Made by a program: the position numbers and the translations under genes
Assembly: GCA_900553475.1 (NCBI GenBank)
Contig: USEF01000085.1
Location: 1 to 6,888, forward strand
Reading direction: 5' to 3'
Source of the DNA: an uncultured Collinsella sp.
GTDB lineage: Bacteria > Actinomycetota > Coriobacteriia > Coriobacteriales > Coriobacteriaceae
DNA length: 6,888 bases
The notes under the pieces: model-generated
The model's input: only the letters and a program-made list of their open reading frames with translations
What the model was told of the DNA's origin: nothing
The model's database searches: none
Shown here: positions 1-5,285 of the stretch, piece after piece
How positions within the stretch are numbered: position 1 is the first letter of the stretch
How the letters are laid out: each line of letters starts with the position of its first letter

Positions 1-29
1 GGGGGAGGCCTCGCGGCCTCCTCCTTTTT
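1..29 (+). terminator. Intrinsic terminator of a gene upstream of the window
   Basis: A GC-rich hairpin pairs bases 1-10 with 15-24 around a TCGC loop (11-14), with one G-T wobble at 3/22, and is followed directly by five T residues (25-29). This is the standard layout of a rho-independent terminator reading on the + strand. The stem may extend left beyond the window edge. It separates the acpS operon from whatever precedes it. Confidence 0.85.
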
Positions 30-43
30 GCGTTTACGGGCTT

Positions 44-73
44 TTGTCTCACATAGTAGCTGTGTTTTATAAC
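44..73 (+). promoter_or_regulatory. Candidate upstream sigma70-type promoter (P1)
   Basis: TTGTCT at 44-49 could serve as the -35 box and TATAAC at 68-73 as the -10 box, with an 18-base spacer. Both resemble the housekeeping consensus (TTGACA / TATAAT) with two and one mismatches. It lies just after the terminator and would give a leader of about 60 bases before acpS. The call rests on sequence resemblance only. Confidence 0.4.
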
Positions 74-79
74 CCTCGT

Positions 80-109
80 TTGTCGCATCTTCTGTGAACG
101 GGCTACAAT
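80..109 (+). promoter_or_regulatory. Candidate proximal sigma70-type promoter of the acpS operon (P2)
   Basis: TTGTCG at 80-85 and TACAAT at 104-109 form -35 and -10 boxes with an 18-base spacer. Transcription would start near 115-117, leaving a leader of roughly 22-24 bases that carries the acpS ribosome binding site. This is the better placed of two similar promoter candidates spaced exactly 36 bases apart. No operator or riboswitch structure was recognised in the leader. Confidence 0.5.
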
Positions 110-128
110 AACTTAGTCTGTGCGATAT

Positions 129-135
129 GGAGGTG
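129..135 (+). promoter_or_regulatory. Shine-Dalgarno site that fixes the acpS start
   Basis: GGAGGTG at 129-135 lies just before the ATG at 139; the GGAGG core leaves a 5-base gap. The upstream in-frame ATG at 127 overlaps this site and has no purine-rich site of its own, so the site argues for 139 as the true start. Confidence 0.8.
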
Positions 136-138
136 AAC

Positions 139-678
139 ATGGCTGAAGCTGGTATCGGCGTTGATATCGTCGAGATTTCCCGCATGAAATCAATTCTTGA
201 AAAGACGCCGTCGTTTGCTCGGCGTGTGTTTACCGAAGAAGAGCGTGCGTATTGCGATGCATCATCGCGTCCCGCTGCTCACTATGCGAGCCGCTTTGCT
301 TCGCGCGAGGCGGTACTTAAAGCTCTCGGCACGGGTTTTAGTCAAGGCGTGGGTCGCAAGGATGTTTCGGTTACGCGTGATAAACTCGGCAAACCGAAGG
401 CGCTGCTTTCGGGCCGTGCTCTCGAGATCGCTCAAGAACTGGGTGTTGTTGAGGTCGCTCTTTCCATTACGCTTACAGGAGACTTGGCCGTTGCGAATGC
501 CATCGCGATTACCGAAGATGCTCGGCCTAAGCCAAAAGAGGAAAAGGTGAGCACCAAGAAACGCGTAGCGCAGACATTTAAAGAGGCTCGCTCTGTTTTA
601 GATGAGCTTGAGCAGCTGCAGAATTCAGCATTGACGGAGCACCTGGGCGATGCTTCGCAAGATACGCTAGGAGCATAG
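139..678 (+). CDS. acpS: Holo-[acyl-carrier-protein] synthase with a C-terminal extension
   Basis: This 179-residue cytoplasmic enzyme should transfer 4'-phosphopantetheine from CoA to a serine of acyl carrier protein, activating it for fatty acid synthesis. Visible family signatures are GIGVDIVEISRM (residues 5-16, metal-binding Asp9) and RFASREAVLKALGTG (52-66, with Glu57 and Lys61). The catalytic domain ends near residue 127. Classical AcpS proteins are about 120-125 residues, so the remaining 50 or so are extra: a lysine-rich stretch (about 130-143), then a probable amphipathic helix (about 144-169, with a KEARSVLDELEQLQ segment). Two oddities are seen: the usual AKEA is SREA, and the usual SI(S/T)H near the end of the domain reads SITL, with Leu112 in place of His. 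The start at 139 is chosen from its ribosome binding site; 127 would add four residues. It is first in the operon and abuts nnr. Family identity is firm; the function of the tail is unknown. Confidence 0.93.
   Translation: MAEAGIGVDIVEISRMKSILEKTPSFARRVFTEEERAYCDASSRPAAHYASRFASREAVLKALGTGFSQGVGRKDVSVTRDKLGKPKALLSGRALEIAQELGVVEVALSITLTGDLAVANAIAITEDARPKPKEEKVSTKKRVAQTFKEARSVLDELEQLQNSALTEHLGDASQDTLGA
669..673 (+). promoter_or_regulatory. Ribosome binding site for nnr
   Basis: AGGAG sits inside the last codons of acpS, 5 bases before the nnr ATG at 679, which itself follows the acpS TAG with no gap. The context TAGGAGC recurs before the glycosylase gene (3441-3447) and nearly so before tsaE. 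The arrangement favours coupled translation of acpS and nnr. Confidence 0.8.
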
Positions 679-2295
679 ATGAAACCGGTTTTGAGTACCG
701 AAGAAGTCGTTCGTCTCGAGGATATCATCGAACGCGAAGGGACTTCGAAGGCCGAGCTTATGGAGCTAGCGGGTGAGTTTGCCGCCAACGAGGTCTTGAA
801 GCTCAATCCCGATCGGGTTCTCGTTCTGGTCGGTTTTGGTAATAATGGCGGCGACGGTTGGGTTGCCGCCGATATCCTGAGCCATAAGGGTGTGGACGTG
901 GATATCGTTTCTCCGGTTGAGCCGGATGAGATTCCTGCTGCTCTGGCACGTCATGTTGCTCGTCGTACTGCCGGCCGCGATGTGCACGTTTGCGTCGGCC
1001 CCTCGCGTGACGAACTCGAGGTTTTGATCGATAAGGCCGATGTTGTTGTCGATGCCATTTTTGGTACCGGTTTCCACGGAAATCTGCGTGCGCCGTTCTC
1101 CATCTGGATTCCTACGGTCAATGAATGCGCCGATTGTGTCGTATCCATTGATGTTCCCTCGGGCCTGAATGCCGAGACGGGCGTTGTTGATGACGACTGC
1201 ATTCGTGCCGAGCATACGGTGACGATGATTGCGCCCAAGATTGGTCTGTATAGCGCTGATGGTCCTGAGTATGCTGGCGATTTGATCTGCGGCAATCTTT
1301 ACGACCGTCTTGACGAGGTCATCGATGATGTCGACCACGCCGCCGAGATTGTCGAGCCCGGTGACTTAGTTGATTACTTTGCCCCACTACCTACGAATAT
1401 CGATAAGTATTCCCGTGGCTCTGTGCTTATTGTCGCCGGATCTGCGCAATATCCTGGTGCTGCCATTATGGCGGCCAAGTCTGCAGCTCGCGCGGGTGCT
1501 GGTTACGTGGCAGTCGCGGCTCCTGACGCCTGCGCCAATCTTATTCGCATGGCACTTCCTTCGATTCCCGTCTTTGCTATTCCGTCTGATTCCCGCGGCT
1601 CCTTTGGCGCCGCTGCGCGCATGACGGTGTGCGAGATTGCAAAGAAGTACAGCTGTGTACTGTGCGGTCCCGGTATGACGACATCTGCCGGCGCTATGCA
1701 GGTGGTTTCGGGCTTGCTCGAGCTTGATGTGCCGCTTATTTTGGACGCCGATGCACTCAACTGCCTTGCTAAGATTGCCATTGACGGTATTGATAGTAAT
1801 CCCGAGATGTATCGTCGCGAGCAGCCGTTGGTTATGACGCCGCACTATCGTGAGCTTTCGCGTCTGGTTGCCGGTGACGAGGTGAACGACCTTGGTACCG
1901 CGATTGCGGCCGCGCAGAAGGTTGTCTGGGCTGCAGGCTCCGACAATCTGGTGGTCATTGCCAAGGGGCCGACGACGGCTATCTGTGGCGTTGAGCGTGT
2001 GTTGCTGCCGCTCTCGGGTCCGGCTTCTCTAGCAACTGCCGGTTCGGGTGATGTTCTCGCGGGTATTTTGGCCGGCACGCTTGCCACCATGCGCGACGAG
2101 ATGGATCGTTGGGAGTTGCTGTATTCGTACGCCGTCGCACTTCACAGCTACGCCGGTTTTGCCGCGGCGACGGAGTATGGTGAGAAGAGCGTTATCGCGA
2201 CCGATCTTATCGACTTGATCGGTCCTGCCATGGAGCTGGCGGCAAAGGATGCGCTCGAAGATCTGGGAATCATGGACGAAGGGTCGGATGACTAA
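679..2295 (+). CDS. nnr: Bifunctional NAD(P)H-hydrate epimerase / ADP-dependent (S)-NAD(P)H-hydrate dehydratase
   Basis: This 538-residue cytoplasmic repair enzyme should interconvert R and S forms of hydrated NAD(P)H and dehydrate the S form using ADP, restoring usable cofactor. The N-terminal YjeF-type epimerase domain (about 1-225) shows GFGNNGGDG (52-60), DAIFGTGFHG (125-134) and SIDVPSGLNAETG (156-168). The C-terminal ribokinase-like dehydratase domain (about 235-525) shows RGSVLIVAGSAQYPGAA (246-262), DADAL (356-360), MTPHYRELSRL (386-396), AKGPTTAI (428-435) and TAGSGDVLAGILAG (453-466), where Asp458 is the expected catalytic or nucleotide-site aspartate. The length matches the usual two-domain form. 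The motif often written TPHPGE reads TPHYRE here; the histidine is kept. It starts directly after the acpS stop with a good AGGAG and ends two bases before alr. The acidic last residues (DEGSDD) look like a flexible tail. Assignment is strong. Confidence 0.95.
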   Translation: MKPVLSTEEVVRLEDIIEREGTSKAELMELAGEFAANEVLKLNPDRVLVLVGFGNNGGDGWVAADILSHKGVDVDIVSPVEPDEIPAALARHVARRTAGRDVHVCVGPSRDELEVLIDKADVVVDAIFGTGFHGNLRAPFSIWIPTVNECADCVVSIDVPSGLNAETGVVDDDCIRAEHTVTMIAPKIGLYSADGPEYAGDLICGNLYDRLDEVIDDVDHAAEIVEPGDLVDYFAPLPTNIDKYSRGSVLIVAGSAQYPGAAIMAAKSAARAGAGYVAVAAPDACANLIRMALPSIPVFAIPSDSRGSFGAAARMTVCEIAKKYSCVLCGPGMTTSAGAMQVVSGLLELDVPLILDADALNCLAKIAIDGIDSNPEMYRREQPLVMTPHYRELSRLVAGDEVNDLGTAIAAAQKVVWAAGSDNLVVIAKGPTTAICGVERVLLPLSGPASLATAGSGDVLAGILAGTLATMRDEMDRWELLYSYAVALHSYAGFAAATEYGEKSVIATDLIDLIGPAMELAAKDALEDLGIMDEGSDD

Positions 2296-2297
2296 TC

Positions 2298-3443
2298 ATG
2301 AATAAAGCCGATTTGACGCGCTGGTCCTGGGTCGAGATCGACCGTGGGGCGCTCCGTCGTAACACGAGGGCCTACAAGAACTTGCTGAATCCACGTCAGC
2401 GCCTGTGCTGCGTGGTCAAGGCCGATGCTTATGGCCATGGAGCTGTTGAGTGCGCCAAGATCATGTATTCGGCCGGTGCCGACATGTTTGCCGTGGCGAC
2501 GGTTAACGAGGGCGTTGAGCTCCGACAGGGCGGGATTACGAAACCCATCCTCATCCTAAGCGAGCCGCCTATCGAGGCCATTCCGACGTTGCTCGAGTTT
2601 GATATCATGCCCTCGGTCTATACGTCTGACTTTGCTCTTGCGTATGGCGAATGTGCCGTCGCGGCGGGCAAAGTGGGCAAGTATCATCTCGCCATCGAGA
2701 CGGGCATGAATCGTATCGGCGTTCACTACACGCAGGTGCTCGACTTTGTCCGCGGTATAAATTTCCATCGCGGTATTCAGTGCGACGGCGTATTTACGCA
2801 CTTCGCCACGGCCGATGAACCTTCGGGCTGGGACTACAAACTGCAGTGTCAGCGCTTTACCGAGGCCGTTCAGGCCATTAAGGATGCGGGCTTTGAGTGC
2901 GGTATCGTGCACTGCGCCAACACGCCGTCCTCGATGCTCGACCCTTCGATGCATTTTGATATGATTCGCGCCGGCGTTGGCTTGTATGGAATGCAGCCGT
3001 GCGAGCTGAGTGGCCGCGTGATGCAGCTTGATCCCGTTATGAGCGTCCATGCGCGTGTGACGCGCGTGGCACACCCTGCGATGGGTGAGGGCGTGGGCTA
3101 CGGTTTTACCTACCGCGTACCGCGTACGCGCGTTCAGATCTGCACGCTGCCGATCGGTTATGCCGATGGCCTATCGCGTACGCTTTCCAATCGTATGGAT
3201 GTGCTGTATCGCGGCGAGCGCGTGCATCAGGTTGGCAATATCTGCATGGACCAGTTTATGGTCGCCATTCAGTCCAACCCGGCACACGAGATTCCCGAGG
3301 CCGAGTATGGTGACGAGATGATTATTGTCGGCCGCGATGGCGATGCCGAGATCACTATGGACGAGATGGCCCGACTGCGCGGAACGATTAACTACGAGGT
3401 CGCCTGCGGCTTTGGCATGCGTCTCGACAAGGTCTACGTGTAG
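2298..3443 (+). CDS. alr: Alanine racemase, PLP-dependent
   Basis: This 381-residue enzyme should interconvert L- and D-alanine in the cytoplasm, supplying D-Ala for peptidoglycan. The N-terminal TIM barrel carries VVKADAYGHG (39-48), where Lys41 forms the PLP Schiff base, then TGMNRIG (135-141), HFATADEP (168-175) and RAGVGLYG (224-231, with the Arg expected to contact the cofactor ring nitrogen). The C-terminal beta domain carries VGYGFTYR (266-273), with Tyr268 as the second catalytic base from the partner subunit, IGYADGLSR (286-294) and CMDQ (316-319). Length is normal. The lysine that is carbamylated in well-studied Alr proteins is Ala132 here (HLAIETGM instead of the HLKxDTGM pattern). 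Only a weak ribosome site is visible (GGA at 2286-2288, or GAAGGG at 2278-2283, 14 bases away), so translation probably depends on coupling to nnr, whose stop is two bases upstream. Confidence 0.96.
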   Translation: MNKADLTRWSWVEIDRGALRRNTRAYKNLLNPRQRLCCVVKADAYGHGAVECAKIMYSAGADMFAVATVNEGVELRQGGITKPILILSEPPIEAIPTLLEFDIMPSVYTSDFALAYGECAVAAGKVGKYHLAIETGMNRIGVHYTQVLDFVRGINFHRGIQCDGVFTHFATADEPSGWDYKLQCQRFTEAVQAIKDAGFECGIVHCANTPSSMLDPSMHFDMIRAGVGLYGMQPCELSGRVMQLDPVMSVHARVTRVAHPAMGEGVGYGFTYRVPRTRVQICTLPIGYADGLSRTLSNRMDVLYRGERVHQVGNICMDQFMVAIQSNPAHEIPEAEYGDEMIIVGRDGDAEITMDEMARLRGTINYEVACGFGMRLDKVYV

Positions 3444-3446
3444 GAG
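3442..3446 (+). promoter_or_regulatory. Ribosome binding site for the uracil-DNA glycosylase, overlapping the alr stop
   Basis: AGGAG overlaps the alr stop codon TAG (3441-3443) and lies 5 bases before the ATG at 3452. It supports 3452 over the in-frame ATG at 3461, which has no such site. Confidence 0.75.
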
Positions 3447-3451
3447 CCGCT

Positions 3452-4072
3452 ATGGGCGTCATGCATATCCCCGGCCATACCCATCAGGCACCACGTGAGG
3501 TCGCACTCGAGGAAATTGAGGCCGTTCTGGGCGATTGTCACCTCTGCCAGCTCTACCAGTCGCGTCACAATATCGTGTTTGGCGTGGGAAACCCCCGCGC
3601 TCGTGTGATGTTTATTGGCGAGGCGCCGGGCCGCAATGAGGATTTGCAGGGCGAGCCCTTTGTGGGGGCGGCAGGCGAGGACCTCAACGGCATTTTGTCG
3701 CTGGCGGGGCTCAAACGCGAAGACGTCTACATTGCCAACGTGCTTAAGTGCCGCCCGCCGGGAAACCGCAATCCACGTCCCGAGGAAGTGCTGGCTTGCT
3801 CGCCGTTTTTGCGTGAGCAGATTCGAAGCATCTGGCCCGATATTATCGTGACGCTCGGCAACCCCGCGACGCACTTTGTGCTTAAGACCGAGATTGGCAT
3901 TACTAAGCTGCGCGGCAGGTTCCACCAGATGGGGCATTTTGTAGTAATGCCCACGTTCCATCCGGCAGCAGCGCTACGCAATCCGGCGTGGCAGGAACTG
4001 CTGGAGGAAGACTTTAAGATGCTGGGCGACTATCTGGAGCGACATCCCGCACCAGAGGACGCCTCGGAATAA
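3452..4072 (+). CDS. udg: Family 4 uracil-DNA glycosylase with a 4Fe-4S cluster
   Basis: This 206-residue enzyme should cut uracil out of DNA after cytosine deamination or dUTP incorporation, starting base excision repair. Motif A reads GEAPGRNED (56-64), followed by GEPFVGAAG (67-75); the second active-site motif reads TFHPAAALR (168-176). Four cysteines fit the iron-sulfur site of this family: Cys29 and Cys32 (CHLC), Cys100 (NVLKCRPPGNRNP) and Cys116, with the C-x15-C spacing typical of the second pair. GEAPG with Glu57 points to family 4 rather than family 5. The first 15 residues are a His/Pro-rich leader, and the end (about 197-206) is polar and probably disordered. The gene ends in tandem stops TAATAA (4070-4075). 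It sits between alr and tsaE, which are direct neighbours in mycobacteria, so it looks like an insertion into that cluster. Assignment is strong. Confidence 0.93.
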   Translation: MGVMHIPGHTHQAPREVALEEIEAVLGDCHLCQLYQSRHNIVFGVGNPRARVMFIGEAPGRNEDLQGEPFVGAAGEDLNGILSLAGLKREDVYIANVLKCRPPGNRNPRPEEVLACSPFLREQIRSIWPDIIVTLGNPATHFVLKTEIGITKLRGRFHQMGHFVVMPTFHPAAALRNPAWQELLEEDFKMLGDYLERHPAPEDASE

Positions 4073-4073
4073 T

Positions 4074-4079
4074 AAGGAG
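4074..4079 (+). promoter_or_regulatory. Ribosome binding site for tsaE
   Basis: AAGGAG, 5 bases before the ATG at 4085, is the strongest site in the interior of the operon apart from the one before acpS. It directly follows the stop of the glycosylase gene. Confidence 0.8.
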
Positions 4080-4084
4080 CATAT

Positions 4085-4591
4085 ATGTCCCTGGAGCGCC
4101 TGGGGGTAGGTACTTACAAAACGACTTGCGCTGCCGATACGGAGTACTTTGGCGAGCTAATTGCACCGTGCCTTGAGGACGGCGATGTGCTCATCCTGAC
4201 CGGTGGCCTGGGAGTGGGCAAAACTCACTTTACCAAGGGCGTCTCGCGCGGGCTGGGCGATGAGCATATGGTTACGAGCCCTACGTTTGCGCTCATGGCC
4301 GTTCACGATCAAGGCCGTATTCCGCTGTTTCACTTTGATCTATACCGCCTGGAGCATGCCTACGAGCTCGAGGATACGGGCATTTTCGATGTGCTGGGCT
4401 ATGAGGGTGCTTGCTTGCTGGAATGGGGCGAACAATTCCAGGACGAGCTGACGGATGAGTATCTTTCGGTGACGCTCAAGCGTGATGAGGGCGACAGCGA
4501 TGTGCGAACGATAACGCTCGAGGCACACGGTGACCGCGCAATGGAGCTTTCCCATTTGATTGATAAGGCTGTACAAGATGAGCTTGCATAA
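4085..4591 (+). CDS. tsaE: tRNA t6A37 biosynthesis ATPase TsaE
   Basis: This 168-residue cytoplasmic P-loop ATPase is the TsaE subunit that binds the TsaB-TsaD pair and drives cycling of threonylcarbamoyl transfer to A37 of ANN-decoding tRNAs. Signatures seen are the Walker A motif GGLGVGKT (40-47), the switch-like TSPTF (64-68), HFDLYR (83-88) and LLEWGE (111-116), all in the usual order. Length fits the family (about 150-165). The start is set by AAGGAG five bases upstream. The 3' end overlaps the start of the TsaB-RimI-TsaD gene by 14 bases, so its physical and translational partner is encoded immediately next to it. No missing key residue was seen. Confidence 0.95.
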   Translation: MSLERLGVGTYKTTCAADTEYFGELIAPCLEDGDVLILTGGLGVGKTHFTKGVSRGLGDEHMVTSPTFALMAVHDQGRIPLFHFDLYRLEHAYELEDTGIFDVLGYEGACLLEWGEQFQDELTDEYLSVTLKRDEGDSDVRTITLEAHGDRAMELSHLIDKAVQDELA

Positions 4592-5285
4592 CGACAACGC
4601 GCTGGTGGTGGCGCTCGATACCTCGACCGACATGCTTGCCTGCGCGGCAAGCTGGATTGATGGGCAGACGGGCGAGACGAAGCTCGTGAGTGGCGACCAC
4701 ATGTGTCGCCGTCACGCCAACGTTGAGCTCGTGAATACCGTTGATGGCGTGCTGGCTCAAGCCGGTCTGGATCGCAGCGATGTTGGTTACTACGTGGTCG
4801 GCCGCGGCCCGGGGTCGTTTACGGGTGTGCGCATCGGCATCTCCACTGCCAAGGGCCTCGCGCGCGGTGCCAATGTTCCACTGCTGGGCGTGTCGACGCT
4901 CGACGCTTGCGCTTGGACGGCGTGGAAGGCTGGCGTGCGCGGCAAGCTTGGTATCTTGGCCGATGCCATGCGCGGTGAGGTATATCCGGCACTATATATG
5001 CTGGGCGATGAGGGTCCCGAGCGTCAATTTGAGCGCGAACACGTGGTCAAGGCCGCCGTGGCGCTCGATGAGTGGCGCCGAGCAGCGGACTGGGACCAGG
5101 TTCAGCTGACCGGTGACGGTCTCGTGCGCTATGGCAAGCTGCTGGGTGAGGACGAGACCGCCCGCTGCGTGGAGCGCGACCTGTGGTGGCCTTCGGGCGA
5201 GGGCTTGCTGCTCGCGCACGCTGCGGGTGACGGCGATCCGGCCCGCGTCCTGCCGATTTACACACGCCTTTCGGATGCCGAGGAA
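4578..5285 (+). other. TsaB domain of the fusion (residues about 1-236)
   Basis: An N-terminal ASKHA-fold start is seen in VVALDTST (10-17), followed by the TsaB hallmark GRGPGSFTGVRIG (75-87), a LADAMRGEVYPALY segment that matches the family's DARR-x-EVY region, and a closing PIYTRLSDAEE (about 226-236) like the normal TsaB C-terminus. TsaB is the non-catalytic partner that dimerises with TsaD. Confidence 0.92.

Noticed and set aside
127..138. ATG at 127 as the acpS start
   Set aside because: It is in frame, but the GGAGG at 129-133 would lie inside the gene and serves the ATG at 139 at ideal spacing; the AcpS family start (short lead into GIGVDI) also fits 139.
766..1338. A 190-codon minus-strand open frame opposite the Nnr epimerase domain
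   Set aside because: No recognisable protein motif was seen, and it is fully contained in a well-supported gene on the other strand.
3113..3130. Repeated CGCGTAC units and the perfect palindrome CGCGTACGCG at 3121-3130 in alr
   Set aside because: The repeat is explained by codons for Arg-Val-Pro-Arg-Thr-Arg-Val in a conserved part of the racemase; it is short, single, and in a coding position.
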